Below are positions 7,814-15,962 of a stretch of 64,000 nt of DNA, one piece after another (position 1 is the stretch's first letter; the number at the start of each line of letters is the position of its first letter). Source of the DNA: Pleomorphomonas koreensis DSM 23070 (GTDB taxonomy: Bacteria > Pseudomonadota > Alphaproteobacteria > Rhizobiales > Pleomorphomonadaceae); the NCBI RefSeq assembly GCF_000425185.1, contig NZ_AULH01000005.1, forward strand, positions 62,001 to 126,000. Direction: 5' to 3'. Below the pieces are notes generated by a model. It saw nothing but the letters and a program-made list of their open reading frames with translations, searched no databases and was not told the DNA's origin. A program made the position numbers and the translations under genes.

Positions 7814-10098
7814 AGCTGCAGGTCCAGGCGATGGTTGCCGGCGGCGGCGCCCTCGTCGCGGCCTTCCGGCGGATGGCCCTTGTGCAGGTCGACGCCGGCC
7901 ACCGTCATGCCCTCCTGTTCGAGGCCGAGCACGATGTTGGCCCGCTCCGCCTCCAGACGGACGAGGCCGTCGTCGCTGTCGCACCAGACGCCGACCGCCA
8001 CGCGCCGGCCGTCCATCAGCCCGACGCGCACGGCGACCGGGCCGAGCGGCGCCACGTCGAAGGCGATGTCGACCTGGAATACCCGGCGCGGCGGCGCGCC
8101 CGGTTCGCTCGGCGCGCGATCGTCGCGCTCGATGCGGAGCTGGGCGATCGAGGTGCCATTCGGCCCGGCGATGGGAATTTCGAGCATCAGCGCCTGCGAC
8201 GGCTGGGCGGTCCGGGCGTCGCGGCTCTCAGCCGTCGCCGCCTGATGCAGGAAGACGCGCGACAGCGACCGTTCCGCCTCGCCGAGCGCCCGGCCGGCCA
8301 GCGTCTCGCTGGAGACCGGCTTGGCATCATCCTCGCCGGACAACGGCATGGCCGGCTGGCCGCGCACCGGGCCGCCCTTGCGCGGCGGCGCCGGGCGGTC
8401 GACTCGCGGCGCGGTGCCGTCGTCGGCTGCGCCGTCGAGACTGGCCATCAGGTCGGCGCTGCGACCGAGCCAGACGATCAGTTCGCGGCGCAGCATCTCC
8501 AGCGCGCCCTTGAGGTCGGCGCCGGGCGCCGGCAGCGCCGACGGCGGGGTGGCCGGCGGACGGACGGACGCCGGGGATTCGATCGCCACATCGGGGCGGA
8601 CGGCCGGACGGGCCGGCGATGTCGCGGCCGGAGCGGCTCCCGAACCGGCGACGACACCCGGACCCGCCGTCGGTGTCGTGGCGGCTGTCGAGCCGGCGGA
8701 TACGGCGGGGTTCGCGGACGGCGCCGCCGGCTGGGTGGGGGAAGGCCGGGAAGCCGGTTGCGACGGCGCGTTCGGCAGGCTTTCGACCGTCGAGGGCACG
8801 AAGGGCGCTCGTTCGCCGCCAGCGCGGACAACCGGCGTTTCGCCGGAAGCGGCGGGCGGCAGGGGCAACGAAGGAGCCGGACGGGACGCCTCGGCGGCCA
8901 CGCCGGCCGGCGCCGCCGGGGACGCGGCAGGCGTAGTAGCGGCCATCGGCCGACCCGGCATCCAGGGCGCAAAGGATCGCCCCGACGGCGAGGCGGCGGC
9001 CGGCGGGGTGACCGGCGTCTGGGTGGCCGCAGCAGTGGTCGAAGTTGGCGCGGAAGCTGTCGGCGCGGCGGACGCCTGAGCCGGCGATGTCGAACCGGGC
9101 GCCGTGCCGGACTGGTTCGCTGGCGATGCCGTCGGGGCACCCGGCGCCTGTGGCAAAGCCGGCGCTGCCCCGCCTGCGGCCTGACTCGCCGGCTGGGCCA
9201 CAGTGCCGGCGTTCGGTGGCTGGGACGGCAACGGTGCCGAGACGTCGGCGGCGACGGCGGGCGCGGGCGTGCTTGCCGTCCCGGCCGGCGACGGAGCGGC
9301 CGGCGACGATGGCGGCGACACGGCCTGTCCCGTCACCGTGACCTGCGGGAGCGCGGTGGAGGTCGGCGCGGCGGGAACGGCACCGGGCGCGGCGGGAATG
9401 GTGCCGGGCGCGGCCGGCGAGCTGGATGCAGTCAGCGCGGCGGCGGGAGCAGCCGTCCCCGACTGCGGCGCCTGCGCTGTTGTCGGACTGGTCGTCGTCG
9501 GCGGCGGGGGGACAGGCCGGCCGTAGGCCGGAGCGGTCGTCGGCATCTGGGAATTGGCGGCCGGAGCCGGCCTCGAGACAGCTGGAGCCGAGGCCGTCGT
9601 TGGCGCGTCCGCCGGTCTCCGGCCCGTTGTGGTGGACGGCGGCGCCGCCTGCTTCTTCTCCTCCGGCGTGCCGCCCAGCGCCTGGCGGACGGCTGGAGGC
9701 AGCGCCGCCGCCATCTTGCCGGCCGCCACGGCCTCGTGGAACAGGCCGGAGGCGCGGATCGCCTCGGCCACCCGCTCGGGCGTCACGTCGCCGTCGCTGA
9801 TCTGGAAGGCCAGCACGCTGTCGATCGCCGTCTTCACCGCGTCGGGCAGATCGGGCGATTTGGCAAGCTGGGACAGCGTCGCATAGAGCGGAGCCAGTCC
9901 GCCCTGCTTGCCCAGCGCCTCGGCCACCGCCTTGTCGATCAGCGTGGTCTCCGGGACGATGGACGTCGGCGCGGCCGTCGCCGCCGCCTGGAGGTCGAGC
10001 AGCGACGCGGCGGCCGACTGACGGGCCAGCATCTTCCCAGGCTGACCGGAGTTCGCCTGGATTTCATTGATCACCGGCGGCAGCGAGCCGATCGCCAT
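7810..10098 (-). CDS. FliK-like flagellar hook-length control protein
   Basis: 762 residues. Residues about 100-530 are an extremely Pro/Ala/Thr/Ser-rich low-complexity linker; the C-terminal 150 residues form a Flg_hook-like domain (LEIPIAGPNG, LRIERDD, FQVDIAFDVAPLGPVAVRVGLMDGR, VWCDSDDGLVRLEAE) of the kind by which FliK contacts FlhB to stop hook growth. No signal peptide, as expected for a type III export substrate. The ATG at 10098 is chosen because GGGAG stands seven bases upstream; two earlier ATGs are less well placed. The start region forms a hairpin whose 3' arm contains that ribosome site. It is coupled to the FlhB-CTD gene and isolated from other hook or rod genes in the window. 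The linker composition inflates antisense ORFs. Confidence 0.8.
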   Translation of the reverse strand: MAIGSLPPVINEIQANSGQPGKMLARQSAAASLLDLQAAATAAPTSIVPETTLIDKAVAEALGKQGGLAPLYATLSQLAKSPDLPDAVKTAIDSVLAFQISDGDVTPERVAEAIRASGLFHEAVAAGKMAAALPPAVRQALGGTPEEKKQAAPPSTTTGRRPADAPTTASAPAVSRPAPAANSQMPTTAPAYGRPVPPPPTTTSPTTAQAPQSGTAAPAAALTASSSPAAPGTIPAAPGAVPAAPTSTALPQVTVTGQAVSPPSSPAAPSPAGTASTPAPAVAADVSAPLPSQPPNAGTVAQPASQAAGGAAPALPQAPGAPTASPANQSGTAPGSTSPAQASAAPTASAPTSTTAAATQTPVTPPAAASPSGRSFAPWMPGRPMAATTPAASPAAPAGVAAEASRPAPSLPLPPAASGETPVVRAGGERAPFVPSTVESLPNAPSQPASRPSPTQPAAPSANPAVSAGSTAATTPTAGPGVVAGSGAAPAATSPARPAVRPDVAIESPASVRPPATPPSALPAPGADLKGALEMLRRELIVWLGRSADLMASLDGAADDGTAPRVDRPAPPRKGGPVRGQPAMPLSGEDDAKPVSSETLAGRALGEAERSLSRVFLHQAATAESRDARTAQPSQALMLEIPIAGPNGTSIAQLRIERDDRAPSEPGAPPRRVFQVDIAFDVAPLGPVAVRVGLMDGRRVAVGVWCDSDDGLVRLEAERANIVLGLEQEGMTVAGVDLHKGHPPEGRDEGAAAGNHRLDLQL

Positions 10099-10105
10099 GG
10101 GCATG

Positions 10106-10129
10106 CTCCCGGAGGGGGAATTCCGGGAG
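10106..10129 (-). promoter_or_regulatory. Hairpin overlapping the fliK-like ribosome site
   Basis: CTCCCGGA (10106-10113) is the exact inverse of TCCGGGAG (10122-10129), with an eight-base loop. In the minus-strand transcript the second arm is CCGGGAG, the ribosome binding site for the start at 10098, so the folded form would hide it. A functional role is inferred from position alone. Confidence 0.45.
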
Positions 10130-10165
10130 GGTGCTTTGAAACCGGCCGTCTGGCAAGCGGACAAA

Positions 10166-10200
10166 CGGCGGCCGGCGCGGTTTTCCGCGCCAAACCGCCG
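10166..10200 (-). terminator. Putative terminator of the gcv operon
   Basis: GGCGCGG (10174-10180) pairs with CCGCGCC (10185-10191) around TTTT, and CGGCGG (10166-10171) pairs with CCGCCG (10195-10200) outside it. It lies 13 bases past the gcvPB stop. A T-run is missing, so it may be an inefficient or Rho-assisted terminator. Confidence 0.45.
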
Positions 10201-10212
10201 CGCATCCGTCTT

Positions 10213-11763
10213 TTAGACCGGCTGGACCAGCTTCGGCTGGCGGGCGGCCAGCGTTTCATCGACGCGGCGGCGCGGCGCCAGTCGCGGCGCTGCCCGGAAG
10301 GCGTCGGCGTCGCCGGATTTCGCCCGCTCCGCGAGGTGGCGGAGCGTGTCGACGAACTGGTCGAGGCTGGCCTTCGATTCCGATTCGGTCGGCTCGATCA
10401 GCAAGGCGCCGTGGACGACCAGTGGGAAATACATGGTCATCGGGTGGTAGCCCTCGTCGATCATCGCTTTCGCAAAGTCGAGCGTGGTGACGCCGGTGTC
10501 CGCCAGGAAGCGGTCGTCGAACAGCACCTCGTGCATGGCCGGCCGGTCGGGGAAGGCCACCGTCATCACGTCGGCCAGCCGCGCCTTGACGTAGTTGGCG
10601 GCCAGCACCGCGTCTTCCGACGCCTGACGAAGACCGTCGGCGCCGTGGCTCAGCATGTAGGCGAGCGCACGCACGAACATGCCCATCTGGCCGTGGAAGG
10701 CGGTGATGCGGCCGAACGGCTTCGCCCCAAGCTCGCCGGCGATCTTGCGCGTCTCGACGAATTCGGCCGCGCCTTCCGCGTCGAAGCGCACGAAGGGCAC
10801 CGGCGCGTAGGGCGCGAGGCGTTCGGACAGCACCACCGGGCCGGCGCCGGGGCCGCCACCGCCGTGCGGCGTCGAGAAGGTCTTGTGGAGGTTGATGTGC
10901 ATGGCATCGACGCCGAGGTCGCCCGGCCGCACCTTGCCGACGATGGCGTTGAAGTTGGCGCCGTCGGCGTAGAAATAGGCGCCGGCGGCGTGCACCGCCT
11001 CGGCGATGCCGACGATATCGCGCTCGAACAGGCCGCAGGTGTTGGGGTTGGTCAGCATGATCGCCGCCACTTCGGGCGTGAGGCGCTTCCTGACCTCCTC
11101 CGGATCGACGGTGCCGTCGGGCCGCGCCGGCACGGCGACGACGCGGAAGCCGAGCTGGGCGGCGGTCGCCGGGTTGGTGCCGTGCGCCGATTCCGGCACC
11201 AGCACCACGTCGCGCGCCTCGCCGCGATCGGCGAGCGCCGCCTTGATCGCCGCCATGCCGCACATCTCGCCGTGGGCGCCGGCCTTGGGGCTCATCGCCA
11301 CCGAGGCCATGCCGGTGAGTTCCAAGAGCCAGCGGCCGAGTTCGGCGACGAGATCGACGGCGCCGGCCACGGTGGACAGCGGCTGCAACGGATGCACGTC
11401 GGCAAAGCCCGGCAGCCGCGCCATCGCCTCGTTGAGGCGCGGATTGTGCTTCATGGTGCAGGAGCCGAGCGGGTAGAGCCCGAGGTCGATGGCGTAGTTC
11501 TGGCGGGAGAGGCGCACATAGTGGCGCATGGTCTCCGGCTCGCTGAGGCCGGGCAGGTCGAGCGGCGCCATGCGGACCTGACCGCCAAGGCGCGGCATCA
11601 CGTCGTCGACATCGTCGAAATCGACGCCGGATACGTCGGGCCGGCCGACCTCGAACAGCAGCGGCTCCTCGATGGCGAGGCCGCGATTGCCGGTGAAGGT
11701 GGCGACGTCGTGCGCCTCGGTCGGAACGGGCGCCGTCAGGCGGCCCACGGCATTCATGGTCAT
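10213..11763 (-). CDS. gcvPB: Glycine dehydrogenase (decarboxylating) subunit 2
   Basis: 516 residues, the C-terminal half of the split P-protein of the glycine cleavage system; with GcvPA it forms the PLP enzyme that decarboxylates glycine and passes the aminomethyl group to lipoyl-GcvH. The PLP lysine is in NLHKTFSTPHGGGGPG, and the glycine-rich block YPLGSCTMKHNPR near residue 98 is typical of this subunit. GGAGGT lies five bases before the ATG, within the end of the small ORF upstream, whose stop overlaps this start as ATGA. Last gene of the riboswitch-controlled operon. Confidence 0.97.
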   Translation of the reverse strand: MTMNAVGRLTAPVPTEAHDVATFTGNRGLAIEEPLLFEVGRPDVSGVDFDDVDDVMPRLGGQVRMAPLDLPGLSEPETMRHYVRLSRQNYAIDLGLYPLGSCTMKHNPRLNEAMARLPGFADVHPLQPLSTVAGAVDLVAELGRWLLELTGMASVAMSPKAGAHGEMCGMAAIKAALADRGEARDVVLVPESAHGTNPATAAQLGFRVVAVPARPDGTVDPEEVRKRLTPEVAAIMLTNPNTCGLFERDIVGIAEAVHAAGAYFYADGANFNAIVGKVRPGDLGVDAMHINLHKTFSTPHGGGGPGAGPVVLSERLAPYAPVPFVRFDAEGAAEFVETRKIAGELGAKPFGRITAFHGQMGMFVRALAYMLSHGADGLRQASEDAVLAANYVKARLADVMTVAFPDRPAMHEVLFDDRFLADTGVTTLDFAKAMIDEGYHPMTMYFPLVVHGALLIEPTESESKASLDQFVDTLRHLAERAKSGDADAFRAAPRLAPRRRVDETLAARQPKLVQPV

Positions 11764-11897
11764 CGGTCACCTCCATAGGTGAACAGCGTCGACAGGAGGA
11801 AGCTGCGATAGCGGCTCGGCGTCCTCGCCGGCTTGTCGTTGATGAGGCGACGCGGCGGGTTGGCGTCGTCGCTTTTCTGCGGGCGCTCGTCGGTCAT
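11760..11897 (-). CDS. Small 45-residue protein between gcvPA and gcvPB, function unknown
   Basis: An ORF of 45 codons. Its ATG overlaps the gcvPA stop (ATGA, 11894-11897) and its TGA overlaps the gcvPB start (ATGA, 11760-11763), so it exactly fills the gap and is positioned for translational coupling on both sides. The product starts [11 protein letters not shown], has a basic middle ([18 protein letters not shown]) and a short hydrophobic end ([12 protein letters not shown]). The last codons contain the gcvPB ribosome site. It could encode a real small partner of the P-protein, or serve mainly as a translated linker that keeps ribosomes feeding gcvPB. I know no named family for it. Confidence 0.6.
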   Translation of the reverse strand: MTDERPQKSDDANPPRRLINDKPARTPSRYRSFLLSTLFTYGGDR

Positions 11898-13240
11898 GCC
11901 AGCGCCTCCCGGAGCGCGCCCGCGAAGGCCGCCCGGTCGTCGTCGGTGTTGACCTCGGTCGAGGCGACGACCAGCACATTGTCCAGCTCCGGCCGGCCGG
12001 GCTCCAGCCGGCTGGCCGGCACGCCGGCCAGAATTCCCCTGCCGGCCAGCGTCTCGACGACGGCGGCGGCATCCTTCGCCAGGCGCAGGGCGAACTCGTT
12101 GAAGAAGCTGGCGTTCAGCAGCTCGACGCCGGGGACGGCGGCGAGGCGGTCGGCCAGCTTCACCGCATTGGCGTGGTTGATGCGGGCGAGCTTCGTCAGT
12201 CCGGCGCCGCCCAGAAGCGTCAGGTGGATCGAGAAGGCCAGCGCGCAGAGGCCGGCGTTGGTGCAGATGTTGGAGGTCGCCTTCTCGCGGCGGATGTGCT
12301 GCTCGCGGGCCGACAGCGTCAGCACGAAGGCGCGGCGGCCGTCGGCGTCCACCGTTTCGCCGCAGAGGCGGCCGGGCATCTGGCGGACGTATTTCTGCCG
12401 CGTCGCGAACAGGCCGACATAGGGCCCGCCGAAGCTGAGCGGGTTGCCGAGCGACTGGCCCTCGCCGACCACGATATCGGCGCCTTGGGCGCCCGGCGGC
12501 TCGATCAGGCCGAGCGACACCACCTCGGTGAACGAGGCGATCAACAGGGCGCCGACGGCGTGCGCCTTGTCGGCGATCGGCTTCAGGTCGTAGAGCTGGC
12601 CGTAGAAGGACGGCGACTGCACGACGACGCAGGACGTGGTGTCGTCGATGCGCGAGAGGATGTCCTCGGTGCCGGCGACATCCGGCGGCAGGCTTTCCAC
12701 CTGATGGCCGGAGAGGCGCGTCACCGTCTCGACGACGCCGCGATAGTGCGGGTGGACGCCGCCCGACAGCACCGCCTTGTCGCGCCGGGTGATGCGGTGG
12801 GCCATCAGTACCGCCTCGGCCAGCGCCGTCGAGCCGTCGTACATCGAGGCGTTGGCCACCTCCATGCCGGTGAGGCGGGCGACCTGCGTCTGGAACTCGA
12901 ACAGCACCTGCAAGGTGCCCTGGGCGATTTCCGGCTGGTAGGGCGTGTAACTGGTCAGGAACTCCGACCGCTGGATCAGATGGTCGACGGTGGCCGGCAC
13001 GTGATGCTTGTAGGCGCCGGCGCCGACGAAGAAGGGCACCGCGCCGGCCGGCGTGTTCTTTGCGGCGAGCGCGCCGAGGCGGCGGGCGACCGCCGGCTCG
13101 CTCATGTGCAGCGGCAGGTTCGGCAAAGCCGACAGACGCTTGTCGGCCGGCAGGTCGGCGAACAGGTCGTCGATCGAGGCGGCGCCGATGGCGGCGAGCA
13201 TGTCGGCCCGGTCGGCGTCGGAAAGCGGAAGATAGCGCAT
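11894..13240 (-). CDS. gcvPA: Glycine dehydrogenase (decarboxylating) subunit 1
   Basis: 448 residues, the N-terminal half of the split P-protein, which lacks the PLP lysine and completes the active site of GcvPB. Family blocks seen: [34 protein letters not shown], the [10 protein letters not shown] segment, and [15 protein letters not shown] near the C-terminus. The ATG at 13240 is preferred because GGAG lies eight bases upstream; the ATG three codons earlier is too close to it. Follows gcvH after a 90-base gap and is coupled to the small ORF downstream by ATGA. Confidence 0.97.
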   Translation of the reverse strand: MRYLPLSDADRADMLAAIGAASIDDLFADLPADKRLSALPNLPLHMSEPAVARRLGALAAKNTPAGAVPFFVGAGAYKHHVPATVDHLIQRSEFLTSYTPYQPEIAQGTLQVLFEFQTQVARLTGMEVANASMYDGSTALAEAVLMAHRITRRDKAVLSGGVHPHYRGVVETVTRLSGHQVESLPPDVAGTEDILSRIDDTTSCVVVQSPSFYGQLYDLKPIADKAHAVGALLIASFTEVVSLGLIEPPGAQGADIVVGEGQSLGNPLSFGGPYVGLFATRQKYVRQMPGRLCGETVDADGRRAFVLTLSAREQHIRREKATSNICTNAGLCALAFSIHLTLLGGAGLTKLARINHANAVKLADRLAAVPGVELLNASFFNEFALRLAKDAAAVVETLAGRGILAGVPASRLEPGRPELDNVLVVASTEVNTDDDRAAFAGALREALA

Positions 13241-13329
13241 GGCATGCACTCCGGAGGACGCGAGGAGAAGGGAGCGCTTTCCCGTGGGAACGGGAAGCGC
13301 GACGCCTCGGGAAAGGACGAACCGGCCGC

Positions 13330-13701
13330 TCAGAGCCCTTCGACGAAGGCCTTGTAGGCGGCCTCGTCCATCAGCACCTCAAGCTCGGAGGGGTCGGCCA
13401 GCTCGATCTTGCAGAACCAGGCGGCGCCCTCGGGGTCCTCGTTGACGGTGATCGGGCTGTCGGCCAGCGGCTCGTTGGCGGCGACGACGGTGCCGGTGAC
13501 CGGCGCATAGACCTCGCTCGCCGCCTTGACGCTCTCGACCACCGCCGTCTCCTCGCCCTTCTTCACCTTGCGGCCGATGCTCGGCACCTCGACGAACACC
13601 ACGTCGCCGAGTTGGGCCTGGGCGTAGTCGGTGATGCCGAGCGTGGCGACGTTGCCGGTCACGGCGATCCACTCGTGATCCTCGGTGTAATACTTGGTCA
13701 T
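13330..13701 (-). CDS. gcvH: Glycine cleavage system protein H
   Basis: 123 residues, the lipoyl carrier that shuttles the aminomethyl group from the P-protein to GcvT and electrons to lipoamide dehydrogenase. The lipoylated lysine is in [14 protein letters not shown] (about residue 60), within the hammerhead fold typical of H-proteins, and the N-terminal YTEDHEWI is the family start. Second gene of the riboswitch operon, 27 bases after gcvT. The ribosome site is weak (GGGA). Confidence 0.98.
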   Translation of the reverse strand: MTKYYTEDHEWIAVTGNVATLGITDYAQAQLGDVVFVEVPSIGRKVKKGEETAVVESVKAASEVYAPVTGTVVAANEPLADSPITVNEDPEGAAWFCKIELADPSELEVLMDEAAYKAFVEGL

Positions 13702-13728
13702 GGCTGATGTCCCGTTATCTCTGGAGCT

Positions 13729-14883
13729 TTACTTGGGCGCGCGATGGAAGCGGGCCGGAACGAAGGGAAGGAAAACGATCTCGGCCGGCAGCGTCTTGCC
13801 GCGCACCACCAGCCCGATCGACGTGCCGGGCCGCGAGTGGACGGCGGCGACGTAGCCCATGGCCACCGGGCCGCCGACAGTCGGACCGAAGCCGCCGGAG
13901 GTGACGTGGCCGATGGCGACGCCGTTGCCGTCGACGATCTCGGTGCCGTCGCGGGCCGGCGCCCGGCCGTCCGGCCGGATGCCGACGCGCTTGCGGGCGA
14001 CGCCCTCGGCGATCTGCGCGCGGACGACGTCGGCGCCCGGAAAGCCGCCGTCCTCGCGGCGGCGCTTCTGGATCGACCACAGGAGACCGGCCTCGACCGG
14101 CGTCGTGGTCTCGTCGATGTCGTGGCCGTAGAGGCAGAGCCCGCCTTCGAGACGCAGCGAATCGCGGGCGCCGAGGCCGATCGGCCGGACGCGGGAATCG
14201 CGCGTGAGGATGGTCCAGAGGCCGGCGGCGGTGTCAGCGTTGACCGAGATCTCGAAGCCGTCCTCGCCGGTGTAGCCGGAGCGGGAGACCACGGCGGGGA
14301 TGCCGGCGATCGACGCCGGGCCGACGTCCATGAAGTCCCAGCCGGCGACGTCGGCGCCGAGCGAAGTCAGCACGTCCGCCGCCTCGGGCCCTTGCAACGC
14401 CAGCAGCGCCCGCTCCTCGTGGATTTCGAGCAGCACGTCGTCCGGCAGGCGGGCGGCGATGTGGGCGTAGTCGGCAACCTTGCGGGCGGCGTTGACGACG
14501 AGGCCGAGCGGGCCGTCGGCGCCGGGCGCGCGGTGCACCATCAGGTCGTCGAGGATGCCGCCGCGCTCGTTGAGCAGTTGCGAATAGCGCTGCCGGCCCG
14601 GTTCGAGGCCGAGGATGTCGGCCGGCACCAGCGCCTCCAGGGCGCGGGCGACCGTCGCGTGGTCGGGGCCGCGCAGTGTCGCCTGTCCCATGTGGGAGAC
14701 ATCGAACAGGCCGGCGGCGGCGCGGCAATGGGCGTGCTCGGCGAGGATGCCCTCGTATTGCACCGGCATCAGGTAGCCGGCGAACGGCACCATGCGGGCG
14801 CCGAGCGCCACGTGGGCGTCGTAAAGGGGAGTCTTCAGCGGCTCGGAATGCGGGTCGTGGTCGGCATGGACTGGCGTCGTCAT
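13729..14883 (-). CDS. gcvT: Aminomethyltransferase (glycine cleavage T protein)
   Basis: 384 residues. Transfers the methylene group from aminomethyl-GcvH to tetrahydrofolate, releasing ammonia. The folate-binding GcvT domain contains FDVSHMGQ near residue 60, ARDSLRLEGGLCLYGHDIDE (residues about 240-260), and the C-terminal barrel ends with GYV and GKTLPAEIVFLPFVPARF. GGAG lies eight bases before the ATG. First gene of the operon, directly downstream of the tandem glycine riboswitch. Confidence 0.97.
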   Translation of the reverse strand: MTTPVHADHDPHSEPLKTPLYDAHVALGARMVPFAGYLMPVQYEGILAEHAHCRAAAGLFDVSHMGQATLRGPDHATVARALEALVPADILGLEPGRQRYSQLLNERGGILDDLMVHRAPGADGPLGLVVNAARKVADYAHIAARLPDDVLLEIHEERALLALQGPEAADVLTSLGADVAGWDFMDVGPASIAGIPAVVSRSGYTGEDGFEISVNADTAAGLWTILTRDSRVRPIGLGARDSLRLEGGLCLYGHDIDETTTPVEAGLLWSIQKRRREDGGFPGADVVRAQIAEGVARKRVGIRPDGRAPARDGTEIVDGNGVAIGHVTSGGFGPTVGGPVAMGYVAAVHSRPGTSIGLVVRGKTLPAEIVFLPFVPARFHRAPK

Positions 14884-14906
14884 GCGTCGGCTCCGGATAG
14901 AGGTGG

Positions 14907-14930
14907 GCGGACGACGACCGTCGTATCCGC
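14907..14930 (-). promoter_or_regulatory. Possible expression-platform hairpin of the glycine riboswitch
   Basis: GCGG (14907-14910) and ACGAC (14911-14915 region) pair with GTCGT and CCGC (14920-14930) leaving a two-base bulge. It lies between the second aptamer and the gcvT ribosome site. No T-run follows, so control is more likely at translation than by intrinsic termination; this is inference. Confidence 0.35.
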
Positions 14931-14933
14931 GCC

Positions 14934-15126
14934 CCCTCTGTCACGAAACCTGAGAGATTTCCCCGGACGCCCTGCCCGGGTTACTCCTTCGGTGAGGCAA
15001 GGCCAGCGGCCTCGCCTGCTTTCCAGAGCGTCGTCCGCTGCGAGCGGTCCGTTTGCCTGAGAGTTTCCGGGGCGGTTGCTCCTTCGGCGCCGGCGGTAAG
15101 CACCGCCGATCTCTCCCGCGCAGCGT
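14934..15126 (-). ncRNA. Tandem glycine riboswitch
   Basis: Two glycine aptamers in series on the minus strand ahead of gcvT. Aptamer I (about 15035-15126) shows CGGGAGAGAT, then CGAAGGAGCAA, then AAACTCTCAGGCAAA GGACCGC. Aptamer II (about 14934-15033) shows the CTCTGGAAAGCAGG start, CACCGAAGGAGTAA and AAATCTCTCAGGTTTC. These are the conserved gcvT-motif cores, and the tandem order is the cooperative form. In this family glycine binding turns on the glycine cleavage operon. The remaining bases up to 15223 hold the promoter region, in which I see no confident -35/-10 pair. Confidence 0.95.
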
Positions 15127-15223
15127 CTCGGAACCTTGCGGCCCCGCGTCCGGGCACGACTATCCCGAACGAAACAAGCATGACCGAGCGGCAGCCGAAT
15201 TTCAAGCGGCTTGCCGAGCGGGC

Positions 15224-15802
15224 CTACTTCTTCTTGCCGGCCTCGTCGAAGCCGACGTAGATGACGAAATTGCCCTGGCTCTTGTCGCCGGGAACGACGA
15301 CGTCGGGCGCTACGAGGTCCCAGTCGGCGGCGGCCGTGCCCGGCGCGATCGTCACGTTCAGCGGATAGAGCTTGGAATAGAGCACCTCGTCGCCGTTGCG
15401 CACCAGCACGACGCGCAGGGGCAGCGTGGCGGCGCCGGTCGCCCCGTTGGGGCCGGCCAGGAGGCGGCCGGCGACGCCGACCTTGATGGTCGTGGTGCCG
15501 GAGGCGTCGGTGCGGCATTCGCGGGCGAACTTGCGGATGGAGCCCTGGAAGCGGATGGCGCTGTAGTCGCCCTGCTTGCCCTTCTCGAACACGGCCAGCA
15601 TCTGCGTGCCGTCGCGCACCTGCACGTCCGGACAGACGGCGACCACCGCGAATTTCTCCAGACCCTCCTGCTCCACCTTCGGATCGGGACCGCCGGCGAC
15701 CAGCGACCGGGCGGAGAAGCCGCCATCCGAGGAACAGGCCGAAAGCGCGAGCGCCAGCGCAAGCGCCGACAAGGTTTTACCGCTGAAACCGCCAGAGATC
15801 AT
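15224..15802 (-). CDS. Putative lipoprotein, function unknown
   Basis: 192 residues. The N-terminus is a lipoprotein signal peptide: hydrophobic ALALALAL ending in the lipobox LSAC with the acceptor Cys at about residue 22. The rest is a soluble mostly beta domain with a cysteine pair (AVCPDVQVRDG and FARECRTDASG) and alternating strands (TIKVGVAGRLLAGP, LPLRVVLVRNGDEVLYS). The length and pattern resemble conserved alphaproteobacterial periplasmic lipoproteins, but I cannot name a function. The chosen ATG has GGAGGT nine bases upstream; an earlier in-frame ATG would put 12 extra residues before the signal. Divergent from ispH. Confidence 0.75.
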   Translation of the reverse strand: MISGGFSGKTLSALALALALSACSSDGGFSARSLVAGGPDPKVEQEGLEKFAVVAVCPDVQVRDGTQMLAVFEKGKQGDYSAIRFQGSIRKFARECRTDASGTTTIKVGVAGRLLAGPNGATGAATLPLRVVLVRNGDEVLYSKLYPLNVTIAPGTAAADWDLVAPDVVVPGDKSQGNFVIYVGFDEAGKKK

Positions 15803-15904
15803 GAGAGCCTTACCTCCGCTCAGCCGCTTCCATAGCACGCGATCCCGGCCTTGGCGACTCGTTCCGAGCCACTCGCGGCGGGGCGTCGGGCCTCCGCCTT
15901 TCCC

Positions 15905-15934
15905 TTGACATCATCGGGGCAAACCCTGCTATTC
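15905..15934 (+). promoter_or_regulatory. Putative sigma-70-type promoter of ispH
   Basis: TTGACA (15905-15910), an 18-base spacer, then CTATTC (15929-15934). Transcription would begin near 15941. That is only a base or so before the upstream ATG of ispH but gives a normal short leader for the GTG at 15963, which has its own ribosome site. Confidence 0.5.
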
Positions 15935-15962
15935 CGCAGCCATGCGAGACGAGGTGCCGCCG

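Noticed and set aside
7831-11778. A very long plus-strand frame (about 1300 codons) opposite gcvPB and the fliK-like gene
   Set aside because: It is Arg/Gly/His-rich without any domain and lies exactly antisense to two well supported genes; high GC removes stop codons in this antisense frame.
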